Source: Pseudoclavibacter sp. AY1F1 (GTDB lineage: Bacteria; Actinomycetota; Actinomycetes; Actinomycetales; Microbacteriaceae). Taken from it: DNA of 64,000 nucleotides. How positions within the stretch are numbered: position 1 is the stretch's first letter; each line of letters starts with the position of its first letter. The notes beneath the pieces were generated by a model, which saw nothing but the letters and a program-made list of their open reading frames with translations, ran no database searches and was not told where the DNA came from. The stretch covers positions 1-64,000 of the forward strand of contig NZ_PSTQ01000016.1 in NCBI RefSeq assembly GCF_002931075.1, in the 5' to 3' direction. Positions 25,872 to 34,768 of the stretch are shown piece by piece. Made by a program: the position numbers and the translations under genes.

Positions 25872-27296
25872 TCACTCGAGGATGCCGACGACCTTCGTCT
25901 GCGTCATGTCCTCGTACGCGAACCGAACCCCCTCGCGACCCATGCTGCCGTACTTGGCCCCGCCGAACGGCATGGCGTCGAAGCGGTAGTCGGAGGAGTC
26001 GTTGACCATGACCGCGCCTGCCTCGAGCTCGCGCGTCGCGCGCATCGCGGTGCTCAGGCTGCTCGTGAAGACTGCGGCGTGAAGGGCGTACTCGGGCTCG
26101 TTGGCCAGGTCGACGGCTTCCTCGAACGAGGAGAACGTCTCGATGACGACGATGGGCGCGAACGCCTCCTCAGCCCACACGCATTGGCTGCGCGGCACGT
26201 TGGCGAGCACCGTCGGCGGGAAGTAAGCGCCGTCTGCGCGCCCGCCCTCGAGAAGCCGAGCCCCGGCGGCCACCGCGGCTTCTACCGACTCCTGCGCCGA
26301 GTGCGCGGCGGCCTCGCTGATCATCGGGCCGACATCTGTCGACTCGATTGAGGGATCTCCGGTCGTCAGCCTCGACGTGGCCGCGACGAACTCGTTCCGG
26401 AACTGATCCGCGACCGACTCGTGGACGATGATTCGCTGCGTGCCGATGCAGTTCTGGCCCGCGGCCCAGAAGGATCCGGAGACGCAGCGTGCGACCGCCG
26501 TGCTCAGATCCGCGTCGCCGAAGACGAGCACGGGGGCGTTGCCGCCGAGCTCCATCGAGATCTTCTTGATGCCAGCGGCCGCCGCGATCGCCTCCCCGGT
26601 GCGGAAGCCGCCGGTGAAGGACACCATACGGATTTCGCGCGCGGAGACGAGTGCCTGCGAGAGCTGGCGGTTGCCGTGCACAGTGGTGATGACTTCGGCG
26701 GGCAGCCCGCTCTCGACCAGCAGGTCGACAAGGAGTCTCGCGGTGAGCGGGGTGAGCTGCGAGGGCTTGAGGATCACGGAGTTGCCACCGGCGATCGCTG
26801 GCCCGATCTTGTGTGCGACCAAGTTCAAGGCGTCGTTGTACGGCGTGATCGCGAGGATGATGCCGAGCGGTTCGCGCGTGAACCACCCGGTTCGTGTCTC
26901 CGACCCTTCGAACGCGTCGAATGGAACGACTTCGCCTGCGTTGGTCCGGGCTTGGGCCGCGGACAGCTTGAGCGTGTTCTGGCAGCGTGAGACCTCCTTG
27001 CGCGCCTGCACGATGGTCTTGCCTGCTTCGGCGACGATCAGTCGAGCGACCTGGTCCGACCGTTGGCCGAGGAGGACGGCGGCGTTCTCGAGGACGCTTG
27101 CGCGAGCGTGGCGTGAGAGGGCGCGGGCGACGAGGCTCCCTGATCTGGCTCGTTCGATGATCTCGGGGAGGTCGCCCGCGAGGTGCTGGCGCACGTGCCC
27201 CACGACGCTTCCGTCTGCCGGACTCGTGACGATCAGCTCCTCCCCGTTCGCGGACAGACCGGACGCGTGCCCGACGACGGACAGCCGGGCGGTCAC
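25872..27296 (-). CDS. NAD(P)-dependent aldehyde dehydrogenase
   Basis: This is a 474-residue ALDH-superfamily enzyme oxidising an aldehyde to the carboxylate. The segment ITPYNDALNLVAHKIGPAIA followed by LKPSQLTPLTA resembles the lactaldehyde/phosphonoacetaldehyde dehydrogenase branch. The Glu base lies in SMELGGNAPVLVF and the catalytic Cys in GQNCIGTQRI. The GTG start overlaps the stop of the homoserine-dehydrogenase-like gene by 4 bases (GTGA), so the two are translationally coupled and the ALDH probably takes the aldehyde that enzyme makes. If that is aspartate 4-semialdehyde the product would be aspartate; this is inference. Confidence 0.9.
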   Translation of the reverse strand: MTARLSVVGHASGLSANGEELIVTSPADGSVVGHVRQHLAGDLPEIIERARSGSLVARALSRHARASVLENAAVLLGQRSDQVARLIVAEAGKTIVQARKEVSRCQNTLKLSAAQARTNAGEVVPFDAFEGSETRTGWFTREPLGIILAITPYNDALNLVAHKIGPAIAGGNSVILKPSQLTPLTARLLVDLLVESGLPAEVITTVHGNRQLSQALVSAREIRMVSFTGGFRTGEAIAAAAGIKKISMELGGNAPVLVFGDADLSTAVARCVSGSFWAAGQNCIGTQRIIVHESVADQFRNEFVAATSRLTTGDPSIESTDVGPMISEAAAHSAQESVEAAVAAGARLLEGGRADGAYFPPTVLANVPRSQCVWAEEAFAPIVVIETFSSFEEAVDLANEPEYALHAAVFTSSLSTAMRATRELEAGAVMVNDSSDYRFDAMPFGGAKYGSMGREGVRFAYEDMTQTKVVGILE

Positions 27297-28381
27297 AGCG
27301 CGATCCCGACGAGGTCGACGCGGTTTACGACTGCGGCTCGTTCGCTTGCACGCGTGGCGGAGTCGATGGCGATGATGTCGGAGAGCAGCGCGTACGCGGT
27401 CTCGACGCGACCTGCCCCTGGCCCCGAGACGGTGACCTGCCCGAGGAGGTCGGTCGTGAACGTCACGGCATTCGTGGGCCCGGTGATGCCGGCGAGTGGA
27501 TGCTCCTCGCCCAGCGCGACCGGCCCTACTGCGGCTGTCACACCTCCGTCGTCCGTTCTCGTGGCGGAGCCGATGAGCTTCCATCGCAGCCCCTGCTCGC
27601 TGGCTTCGCGAATGTCGGCGTCGGTGAGGCCGGAGATGCCCCGCGTTTCGATGCTGGCGAGCGGTACGTCGACGCCGAGCACCTGCTGGGCGAGGATCGC
27701 GACCTTGAGCCGCACGTCGGAGCCTTCGATATCCGCGGTCGGGTCTGCTTCTGCGTACCCGAGGTCCTGCGCCTCGCTGATGGCTGCCTCAAGTGTCGCG
27801 CCCGCTTCGCGTCGCCCGAGCACATAGTTGCTGGTTCCGTTGAGGATGCCTTCGACGGAGGTCGTCGTGAGCCCCGGCAGCATCTGCTGCGCGAATCGAA
27901 GGATCGGCGTGCCGCTGAGGACGGACCCCTCGAATTCGAAGGAGACACCGCGTTCCTGGGCGAGCGCAGTGAGCGCTTCGGCGTGCAGGGCCACCGGACC
28001 CTTGTTGGTCGTGGTGACGTGCTTGCCGGATTCCAGTGCCCATCGGACGTGTGAGGCCGCGGGCTGGCCGTCGATGGGGTTGGTGAAGGTCGCCTCGACG
28101 ACGATGTCGGCGGTGCAATCCTGGATGACGTCGTGGTTGCGTGGGTCTGCGGATCCGCCTGGGAGCGCACTGAAGTCCGCCCCGCGTGGCATGGCCAGCA
28201 CGGCGGCGAGGTCGATGCCGTCCGGTTGCACCAGCGATCCGAAGCCGAGGTCGGTGATGGCGACGACCCGGAGGCTGAAGCCGAGTTGTCTGGTGAGTCG
28301 TTCAGCGTCGCTGCTGATGAGCTCTGCGAGTGCTCGGCTGACGCCGCCGAATCCGATGAGGGCCAGGTCGTACGTTCTCAC
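27293..28381 (-). CDS. Homoserine dehydrogenase-like protein lacking ACT domain
   Basis: This 362-residue protein resembles homoserine dehydrogenase: the Rossmann start YDLALIGFGGVSRAL, the conserved VTTTNKGPVALH (catalytic Lys region), FEFEGSVLSGTPIL, the family signature GILNGTSNYVL and ADPTADIEGSDVRLKVAIL with the catalytic Asp/Lys. It lacks the C-terminal ACT regulatory domain of the biosynthetic actinobacterial enzyme (about 430 residues) and does not sit with thrC/thrB. The coupled ALDH and divergent permease suggest a catabolic role, oxidising homoserine or a similar hydroxy-amino acid. The GTG at 28381 has aaggag 6 bases upstream; the further open frame to 28702 runs over the divergent promoter. 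Confidence 0.88.
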   Translation of the reverse strand: MRTYDLALIGFGGVSRALAELISSDAERLTRQLGFSLRVVAITDLGFGSLVQPDGIDLAAVLAMPRGADFSALPGGSADPRNHDVIQDCTADIVVEATFTNPIDGQPAASHVRWALESGKHVTTTNKGPVALHAEALTALAQERGVSFEFEGSVLSGTPILRFAQQMLPGLTTTSVEGILNGTSNYVLGRREAGATLEAAISEAQDLGYAEADPTADIEGSDVRLKVAILAQQVLGVDVPLASIETRGISGLTDADIREASEQGLRWKLIGSATRTDDGGVTAAVGPVALGEEHPLAGITGPTNAVTFTTDLLGQVTVSGPGAGRVETAYALLSDIIAIDSATRASERAAVVNRVDLVGIAL

Positions 28382-28539
28382 GGTGTCTCCTTCTGGTCGA
28401 GGTGACCTCAGCTTGGGCGGCACCTGCGTCAGGCGGATGCTGTCTTTTCGGCGCTGTGGTCTGACGTTTCGGCGGCGTGACTGCCGTTTCGTCTGCCCTT
28501 CTCCTAGGGGCTTGTGGAACCCGATGTCGGATGCATACT

Positions 28540-28568
28540 TGGGAAATATCCCAGAGAGATGCAATATA
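28540..28568. promoter_or_regulatory. Divergent regulatory region: palindrome and TGCAATATA
   Basis: In the 254-base gap between the homoserine-dehydrogenase-like gene and the permease, tgggaaatatccca (28540-28553, 5-bp arms) is followed by tgcaatata (28560-28568). The latter is repeated exactly at 34211-34219 before the Lrp gene. TATAGA at 28565 could also serve as -10 for the permease. Confidence 0.45.
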
Positions 28569-28635
28569 GACACCAGCACGTGACTATGTCGCACTCGCAG
28601 CATCCTGGTCACGACACAGAACTCAAAGGTGAGCC

Positions 28636-30195
28636 ATGTCCCCTTCAACGCATACCGAGCTGCACAACTCGCTCCCCCACACAACCTCGACGCAGGTGCC
28701 ATTGCGCAAGCTGCAGCGATCGATGGGGGCGCGCCATCTCGTCATGATCGCGCTTGGCGGGGTCATCGGCTCCGGACTCTTCCTGAGCTCCGGATACACG
28801 ATCTCGCAGGCCGGACCGCTCGGCGCCGTCCTCGCATACGGCATCGGCGCGGTCGTCGTCTACCTCGTGATGACCTGCCTTGGCGAGCTCGCCATCGCCT
28901 ACCCGGTCTCCGGGGCCTTCCACATCTACGCGGCACGAAGCATCAACCCCGCGACCGGCTTCACGACGGCCTGGCTCTACTGGCTGTGCTGGGCTGTCGC
29001 CCTCGGCTCCGAGTTCACCGCGGCCGGCATCCTCATGCAGCGATGGTTCCCTGGCGTCGACGTCTGGATCTGGTGCCTCGTCTTCGCCGCCGCGCTCTTC
29101 GGCATGAACGCCATCTCTGCGCGAGTGTTCGGGGAGTCGGAGTTCTGGTTCTCCCTGATCAAGGTAACGGCGATCATCGTGCTGATCATCCTCGGAGGTG
29201 CGGCGATCTTCGGTTTCACTCCGTTCGGCGGACAGGCAGCAGCGAGCGGCCCCATCCTGTTCAGCAACTTCGACACGCCTGACGGGCTCTTCCCCACTGG
29301 CATCTCCGGCGTCCTCGTCACCGCCCTCGCCGTGTTCTACGCGTTCAGCGGCTCCGAGCTCATCGGCGTCGCGGCCGGTGAGACCAAGGACCCTGCGAAG
29401 AACATCCCCAAGGCGCTCAAGTCCACGGTCCTGCGCCTCGTGATCTTCTTCATCGGCGCGATCACGGTGATCGCAGCGATCGTTCCATACGAGGAAACGG
29501 GAGTCACCGACAGCCCGTTCGTGACGGTGTTCGAGTACATCGGCATCCCGTTCGCAGGCGACATCATGAACTTCGTGATCATCACGGCACTGCTGTCCGC
29601 GGGCAACAGCGGCCTGTTCTCCTGCGCGCGGATGCTGTTCTCTCTGGCCGAGGAAGGCCACGCACCCCAGGTGTTCACGAAGCTCACCCGCCGCGGCATC
29701 CCCCTCGTGGCCCTCAGCGTCAGCATGCTCGGCGGCCTGGCGTCACTCATCTCGAGCGTCATGGCACCCGAGACGGTCTACCTCGTGCTGGTCTCCGTCG
29801 CGGGCTTCGCCGTGGTCGCGGTGTGGATGTCCATCGTCGCCTCACAGTTCTTCCACCGCCGGAAGTTCGTGCGCAGCGGTGGTGATATCCGCACGCTGGC
29901 CTACCGCACCCCGCTGTACCCGTTTGTGCCCATCGTTGCGTTCGTGCTGCTGAGCGTCTCGATCGTGGCGATCGCCTTCGACCCGAATCAGGTCGCAGCC
30001 CTCTACTTCGGGGTGCCGTTCGTCATCGCCTGCTACGTGATCTTCTGGTGGCGCTACACCCGACGCGGTGCGAAGCCCCGGCTGCTCATCGACGAGGAGG
30101 CGCCAGTCACGACCGCGGATGCTGATGCAGATGCGGATGCAGACGCGACCTCGGCGGAGCGTGGAGCTTCTCCGGAGAGAAGCGCTGAGCGTTGA
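28636..30195 (+). CDS. APC-family amino acid permease
   Basis: This is a 519-residue amino-acid permease of the AAT group (GabP/ProY/LysP-like). The opening [20 protein letters not shown] with [12 protein letters not shown] is the classic signature, and about 12 hydrophobic helices follow. [20 protein letters not shown] and [20 protein letters not shown] are conserved. The C-terminal tail carries an Ala-Asp repeat and is highly charged. The ATG has aaaggtgag just upstream. The racemase gene starts at or just after its stop, so the pair likely import and racemise the same amino acid. Confidence 0.94.
   Translation: MSPSTHTELHNSLPHTTSTQVPLRKLQRSMGARHLVMIALGGVIGSGLFLSSGYTISQAGPLGAVLAYGIGAVVVYLVMTCLGELAIAYPVSGAFHIYAARSINPATGFTTAWLYWLCWAVALGSEFTAAGILMQRWFPGVDVWIWCLVFAAALFGMNAISARVFGESEFWFSLIKVTAIIVLIILGGAAIFGFTPFGGQAAASGPILFSNFDTPDGLFPTGISGVLVTALAVFYAFSGSELIGVAAGETKDPAKNIPKALKSTVLRLVIFFIGAITVIAAIVPYEETGVTDSPFVTVFEYIGIPFAGDIMNFVIITALLSAGNSGLFSCARMLFSLAEEGHAPQVFTKLTRRGIPLVALSVSMLGGLASLISSVMAPETVYLVLVSVAGFAVVAVWMSIVASQFFHRRKFVRSGGDIRTLAYRTPLYPFVPIVAFVLLSVSIVAIAFDPNQVAALYFGVPFVIACYVIFWWRYTRRGAKPRLLIDEEAPVTTADADADADADATSAERGASPERSAER
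30109..30148 (+). repeat. Ala-Asp codon repeat (gcagat/gcggat) in permease tail
   Basis: Five to six copies of a gcNgaY dipeptide repeat ([11 protein letters not shown]) encode the cytoplasmic C-terminal tail of the permease. The repeat is slippage-prone. Confidence 0.7.
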
Positions 30196-30203
30196 GCGCG
30201 CGG

Positions 30204-31358
30204 ATGACGACGGAACCCGTCTGGGTCGAGGTGGATCTCGACGCGATCGAGCACAACCTCCAAGAGATCCAGCGGCAATTCGCCGGGCGCAGCACGGTCT
30301 GCATCGTCCTCAAGGCGGACGCCTACGGGCACGGCATCGACCTGCTCGGCCCAGTCGTCATCGCCAAGAACATCGAGATGCTCGGCATCTCGAGTAACCG
30401 TGAAGCCGCCCAACTCCGCGCCCTTGGCTTCACGGGGCGTCTCCTGCGGCTGCGTTCTGCGCAGCCGCAGGAGATGCAGGCGGGGGTCGACTGGAACATC
30501 GAGGAGTGGATCGGCGGCTTCCCGCACGCCACAACCGCCTCGGCCATCGCGACCTCCTCCGGCCGATCGATTCCCGTTCACCTCTCCGTGAACTCGACCG
30601 GCATCACGCGGGAGGGCATCGACGTGTCGCGCCCGGCAGGCCTCGCAGAGCTTCGGGCGCTCGCCACTCTCCCCGGCCTGGATGTCCGCGGCATCGCGAC
30701 GCATTTCCCTCTCGAGGATGAGCAGGACATCCGAGCCGGCACGGCCCGGTTCGTCGACGAGGCCGAGATCGCCACGAGTGTCCTGCGCCAGCAGGGTGCC
30801 AGCTCGCGAATCGACCGCCATTGCGCCACCTCGTACGCGGGCCTGACCGTACCCGAGTCGCGGCTCGACCTCGTCCGCATCGGCGCCGCCCTCTACGGCG
30901 ACACCGCCGCCGACCCCAAGCGATTCCGCCGGGCGATGACGGTGAAGTCCCGGATTGCCGCTGTCAATGGATACTCCGCCGGAGAGACCGTCGGCTACGA
31001 ACGCACCCACGTGCTCGACCGCGACTCCGTGCTCGCATCCGTGCCTGTCGGATACGGGGACGGCTTCCATCGGAGCCTGGGCGGTCGCGCACAGGTGCTC
31101 ATCCGTGGCAAGCGCGCGCCCGTCATCGACCTGCCAGGCATGAACTGCCTGATCATCGATGTCACGGAGGTCCACGGGGTCTTCCCGGGCGACGACGTCG
31201 TGCTCTACGGGAGGCAGGGGGGCGGCGAGGTGACGAGCCGAGACCTCGAACTCGCCAACACGCAGATCGCCGCGGACCTCTACACGGCCTGGGGACGGCT
31301 CCTCCCCCGGTTCGCGGTCGGCAACGCCGCCCGTCTGCCCGAGCTCGCAGTACGCTGA
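30204..31358 (+). CDS. Broad-spectrum amino acid racemase (Bsr/BAR type), cytoplasmic
   Basis: This is an alanine-racemase-fold PLP enzyme of 384 residues. The PLP Lys is in VLKADAYGHG and the catalytic Tyr in ETVGYERTH. Several segments match the broad-spectrum racemases of Pseudomonas/Vibrio better than Alr: HLSVNSTGITREGID, THFPLEDEQDIRAG, VRIGAALYGDT, GMNCLIIDVTEV (Asn where Alr has Asp in SMDQ) and VVLYGRQGGGEVT. Known Bsr/BAR enzymes are periplasmic with a leader; this one begins MTTEPVWVEVDLDAIEHNLQ with none, so it acts in the cytoplasm. A TTG at 30192 overlapping the permease stop is an alternative start. It probably interconverts D and L forms of the imported amino acid. Confidence 0.88.
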   Translation: MTTEPVWVEVDLDAIEHNLQEIQRQFAGRSTVCIVLKADAYGHGIDLLGPVVIAKNIEMLGISSNREAAQLRALGFTGRLLRLRSAQPQEMQAGVDWNIEEWIGGFPHATTASAIATSSGRSIPVHLSVNSTGITREGIDVSRPAGLAELRALATLPGLDVRGIATHFPLEDEQDIRAGTARFVDEAEIATSVLRQQGASSRIDRHCATSYAGLTVPESRLDLVRIGAALYGDTAADPKRFRRAMTVKSRIAAVNGYSAGETVGYERTHVLDRDSVLASVPVGYGDGFHRSLGGRAQVLIRGKRAPVIDLPGMNCLIIDVTEVHGVFPGDDVVLYGRQGGGEVTSRDLELANTQIAADLYTAWGRLLPRFAVGNAARLPELAVR

Positions 31359-31424
31359 AGCCCCCACCAGAACCGGCGTCAGAGCGGTGACGCGCACAGA
31401 GCTCGACTCCGAGGAGATCGCACC

Positions 31425-32183
31425 ATGCAGCAGCAGTCCTCGCTGGCGCAGGGCTTGTCGCTCCTGACCGCAGCGACGCGGAGAGAGGCGACCGGCCGCT
31501 CCGCCTTCACGGTGTCGAGGCTCGCCGAGCACACCGGGATCGAACGCAGTCGCGTGTCACGCCTCACGCAGGAGCTCGTCCAACTGCGGATGCTGGAGAA
31601 GAACGAGGAGCTGGTCTTCCGGCCAGGACCTCGTCACTTTGAGGTGGCCGCCGCGCGCCACACGCCGTGGCTGCGGGCAGCGCGCAGCGAACTGCGTTCC
31701 CTGGTCGCCCGGTTCCCGGTCGATGCGCGCATTTCGGCGTCGCTCGGCGACCGCGCACTGCTCCTCCGGTTCGAGTCGCCAGCGTCGGGGACCGCTGCTT
31801 CCCTGCGCCCCGGCATGGTCACCCCGATTTGGTGCACGGGTGCCGGGCGGGCGCTCCTCTGGGACTCGTCCCCAGACGCGCTGGAGCAGCTTCTGGGCAA
31901 CGCGCAGTTCGTCGGCGTCGGCGGCCCCCGAGCCGCGTACTCGATTGCCGAGCTGGCCGCCAGAATCGAGCGTGATCGCACCGGGGGGCACGTTGACGCC
32001 TTTGAGGAGTTCGAGCACGAGTCGAGCGACCTCGCGGTCCCCCTCCGAGGCGAGGCCGACGCAATCGTGGCCTCGCTGAGCTGCGTCTCCCAGTCTCTCC
32101 TGGAAGCAGAGACCCCCGCCCTGGTCACGGAGATGAAGGCAGCCGCCGCGCGCATCACAGCGCTCGTGACCTCCCCCGTCTGA
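31425..32183 (+). CDS. IclR-family transcriptional regulator
   Basis: This is a 252-residue regulator: N-terminal winged helix (FTVSRLAEHTGIERSRVSRL) and a C-terminal IclR effector domain (about 80-245) with MVTPIWCTGAGRALLWDSSP. gaggag lies 9 bases before the ATG. It is downstream of the racemase on the same strand and convergent with a second IclR gene. A role in controlling the amino-acid island is likely from position. Confidence 0.88.
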   Translation: MQQQSSLAQGLSLLTAATRREATGRSAFTVSRLAEHTGIERSRVSRLTQELVQLRMLEKNEELVFRPGPRHFEVAAARHTPWLRAARSELRSLVARFPVDARISASLGDRALLLRFESPASGTAASLRPGMVTPIWCTGAGRALLWDSSPDALEQLLGNAQFVGVGGPRAAYSIAELAARIERDRTGGHVDAFEEFEHESSDLAVPLRGEADAIVASLSCVSQSLLEAETPALVTEMKAAAARITALVTSPV

Positions 32184-32186
32184 GCG

Positions 32187-32951
32187 TCAGCGGGCGGGTG
32201 CGGCTAGCACTTCGGAGAGGCGCGCGGCAGCCCGGGCCACAGCGGCCCCGAGCTCATCGCTCTTCGGCACCATCTGCGCGCGGGCGCCGACGATCTGCAC
32301 GGCCGCGATCACCTCACCGCGGAAATCCCAGACCGGAGCGCCGACCGAGTAGAGCCCCGGTTCCGCTTCTTCGTCGACGATCGAGTATCCGCGCTGACGC
32401 GCTCGCTCCAGGCGTTCCAGGAAATCGCCGACATCTCTCGGAGCATTCGGCCCGGACGCGTGGAAATCCGTTGCCGCGAGAACGGCGGCCACTTCGTCGT
32501 CGTCGGCATCCCAGAGCGTCCCCTGCCCCGCGTCCGAGCAGAACGCCGGATAGGGGCGGCCGAGCCAGGAGCCGATCATACGAGCGTCACTCGGCAGCGC
32601 CTCCACGATCGTCACGGTACTGTCGCCGCTCAGAACACCGATGAAGCAGGCCTCCTGCGTGTCCCGCGCGAGCTCCTCGAGCAGCGTGAGGCCATCGATC
32701 CTCAGCCGTCGCTCTGTGAGCTCCTGGGCGGTCGCGTAGCCGCGCCATCCGAGCTCGTAGCTCCGGTCGTCGCGCCTCAGGACCGACCCGTCCTCGGCAA
32801 GGTGCTTCAGCGTTCGCGAGACCTGCGAGCGATCGCGGTCGAGCTCACCGGCGACCTGAGCCACTGTCGCCCGGTGCGGAGGTGTTCGCGTCAGCTGGGC
32901 GAGCGTGGTGAGCACGTCGAGGGCACGCCCCATGCTCGAATTCGACTCCAC
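32187..32951 (-). CDS. IclR-family transcriptional regulator
   Basis: This is a 254-residue second IclR protein: NSSMGRALDVLTTLAQL opens the domain, TVAQVAGELDRDRSQVSRTL is the recognition region, and the effector domain contains YPAFCSDAGQGTLWDADDDE, VDEEAEPGLYSVGAPVWDFR and VIAAVQIVGARAQM. The GTG at 32951 is preferred because family members start MESNSS just before SMGRALDVL. It is transcribed with, and downstream of, the cyclase-family gene, and ends 3 bases from the other IclR gene. Confidence 0.87.
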   Translation of the reverse strand: MESNSSMGRALDVLTTLAQLTRTPPHRATVAQVAGELDRDRSQVSRTLKHLAEDGSVLRRDDRSYELGWRGYATAQELTERRLRIDGLTLLEELARDTQEACFIGVLSGDSTVTIVEALPSDARMIGSWLGRPYPAFCSDAGQGTLWDADDDEVAAVLAATDFHASGPNAPRDVGDFLERLERARQRGYSIVDEEAEPGLYSVGAPVWDFRGEVIAAVQIVGARAQMVPKSDELGAAVARAAARLSEVLAAPAR

Positions 32952-32971
32952 GCTCGCCAGCCTAGCGAGGG

Positions 32972-34159
32972 TCAGTGGATCGCGAAGACTCGAGCTGGGA
33001 ATCCGCTTCCACCCTGCGGTTTCGGCCAGGTCGCGACGACCGCTGCACCGGCCACCGGCACTCGGTCGAGACTCGCGAGCAGCTCGATCTGCCACCGATC
33101 CCGCTCGAGCAGGAATCGCTCGAGACTGAAGTCACCCGCCGACGTCGCGACGCCCGGATCCGTATCCGTCTGCTCGTGACCGACGCCCGCGATGTCACGC
33201 TCCTCGATGAGGAAGGCGAGGACCTCGCGCGACCATCCAGGCGTGTGACTCACACCGTCGGCGCCCATGTTGGCCATGGCTACGGCGTCCGGCCAGCGGC
33301 GACTCCAATCGGTGCGGAGCGCCACAAAGGCCCGAGCAGGGATCCGTCCGTGTTCCGTCTCCCAGCGCTCGACATCCCGAAGCACCGGCGTCGCGTCAGA
33401 GTCGGCCGCCGCTCGTTCGCTGATATCGAGAACGACCAGCGGGAGGATCATCTCGGAGACAGGCAGCTCGTCGAGCGTCCGCCCTCCGGCGGCGAAGTGT
33501 GACGGCGGGTCCACATGCGTGCCCCACTGTCCGATTATCGAGTACCGGTGCGCCGTGAAGCCGTCTCCACGCTCGAGCGAGAAGAGCTCCTCACGCTCCT
33601 CGTCGGGAAAGGCGGGAAAATGGGGTTGTCCAGAGTGAAATGCGTGCGTGAGATCCGTGGAGACGCGCCCCTCGAGGGCAGCGCTCAGCTGCGACCAGGC
33701 ATCACTCGAGCCAGCATCACTCGAGCGAACCGCACTCGTGTCCTTTCCCCGCGAGACGAGCGTCACCCCCTCGGTCACCTCGATCACGGGCACTTCCCAT
33801 GGATGCACGTCGACGATGCGCTCAAGAATCTCGGTGAGCCGAGCAGAGCCGAGTTCATCGTCGACGTGCGTCGTCACGGCGAGCGTCGGCGAGATCGTCC
33901 GTTCGCCAGCAGACCCGAGCGTCGGCTGCGCTCCCGAGCCCACGGTGAAGCCCTCGAAGCCGATCGACACTTCGGTCACCGTCTTGTAATCGCCGAAGTC
34001 GCCGATTTCCGAGAACGACGCGAGCACGTCGCGCAGTGGGCGCACGTCGGGGCTTTCCCTGAAGACTGCAACGTTGCCGGCGACGACCTCGGCGAACGTG
34101 GCCGGTTGCACTGGCCAGTAGACCCGGATCCTGCTTCGGACCGTTGTCTTGAGAACCAT
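32972..34159 (-). CDS. Cyclase-family hydrolase with extra N-terminal ferredoxin-like domain
   Basis: This 395-residue protein has two parts. The C-terminal part (about 165-395) is a cyclase-family (PF04199) metal-dependent amidohydrolase like kynurenine formamidase, with STDLTHAFHSGQPHFP and the metal motif GQWGTHVDPPSHF (first His of HxGTHxDxPxH replaced by Gln) and a late VGHEQTDTDPG. The N-terminal part (about 1-140) is not part of that family; IVDVHPWEVPVIEV recalls the HPYExP signature of CutA/NIF3-insert ferredoxin-like domains. The substrate is unknown. It is divergent from the Lrp gene and upstream of an IclR gene. Confidence 0.82.
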   Translation of the reverse strand: MVLKTTVRSRIRVYWPVQPATFAEVVAGNVAVFRESPDVRPLRDVLASFSEIGDFGDYKTVTEVSIGFEGFTVGSGAQPTLGSAGERTISPTLAVTTHVDDELGSARLTEILERIVDVHPWEVPVIEVTEGVTLVSRGKDTSAVRSSDAGSSDAWSQLSAALEGRVSTDLTHAFHSGQPHFPAFPDEEREELFSLERGDGFTAHRYSIIGQWGTHVDPPSHFAAGGRTLDELPVSEMILPLVVLDISERAAADSDATPVLRDVERWETEHGRIPARAFVALRTDWSRRWPDAVAMANMGADGVSHTPGWSREVLAFLIEERDIAGVGHEQTDTDPGVATSAGDFSLERFLLERDRWQIELLASLDRVPVAGAAVVATWPKPQGGSGFPARVFAIH

Positions 34160-34210
34160 CGTGTTCCTCTCCTGTGACGCATCATCGCGTCGTCATCGTT
34201 CCGCACCCTA

Positions 34211-34230
34211 TGCAATATAACCATGTTATA
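34211..34230. promoter_or_regulatory. Candidate Lrp operator: tgcaatata plus palindrome tataac-cat-gttata
   Basis: The 15-base sequence 34216-34230 has perfect 6-bp arms around cat, in the 105-base gap between the divergent cyclase and Lrp genes. It overlaps a copy of tgcaatata also found before the permease. The right arm TATAGT could be the -10 of the Lrp gene, as expected for autoregulation. Confidence 0.55.
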
Positions 34231-34264
34231 GTGCTAATGTCACACGCATGAAGAGGGTGCAGCA

Positions 34265-34732
34265 ATGACGATGCGACCACGAGACGACATCGACGCGCAG
34301 ATCCTGCGAGAGCTGACCAAGAACGCGCGCATCCCACTCGTCACGCTCGGGAACCGGGTCCGACTCTCACGCAACGCGGTAAAACAGCGCATCGAGCGGC
34401 TCGAACGAGACGGGGTCATCGAGGGCTACACCCTCGTGCGGGGCAGCGACGCGGACACCCACGACCGCCCGATCTCCGCGGTGCTCTTCGTCTACCGAAC
34501 CGACCGGATGCGCGGGGCCGACGTCCTCGCAACGCTTGCGGAAGTCCCCGAGGTCATCAGGTGCGACATCCTCACCGGCGACTACGACCTGTTCGTGCTC
34601 CTCGAGGCTCGTTCCGTCGAGCGCATCAAGGAGGTCTGGGAGAGCATCGCAGCTATCCCGGGCGTCAAGAACACGGTCACCTCGCTCTCCCTGTCCACAA
34701 CCATCCGGCACTCACCGCCCGCTGGCGACTGA
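34265..34732 (+). CDS. Lrp/AsnC-family transcriptional regulator
   Basis: This is a 155-residue regulator: N-terminal helix-turn-helix (DIDAQILRELTKNARIPLVT, then LSRNAVKQRIERLERDGVIE) and a C-terminal RAM ligand domain (about 70-145) with the GDYDLFVLLEARS signature. Members sense amino acids. Divergent from the cyclase gene with a palindrome between, it probably regulates that gene and itself; the repeat of tgcaatata upstream of the permease suggests it may govern the whole amino-acid island. Confidence 0.92.
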   Translation: MTMRPRDDIDAQILRELTKNARIPLVTLGNRVRLSRNAVKQRIERLERDGVIEGYTLVRGSDADTHDRPISAVLFVYRTDRMRGADVLATLAEVPEVIRCDILTGDYDLFVLLEARSVERIKEVWESIAAIPGVKNTVTSLSLSTTIRHSPPAGD

Positions 34733-34768
34733 CCCGCGCAAGCGCGGTCAGGTGCCAAGCACGCTGCG

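Noticed and set aside
27293-28381. Biosynthetic homoserine dehydrogenase of the threonine pathway
   Set aside because: It lacks the ACT domain, has no thrC/thrB neighbour and is coupled to an aldehyde dehydrogenase; the biosynthetic role is not excluded but less likely.
30204-31358. Housekeeping alanine racemase (alr)
   Set aside because: The NSTGITREG, GMNCLI and LEDEQDIRAG segments match broad-spectrum racemases; housekeeping Alr has a Met-Asp-Gln motif at the second of these.
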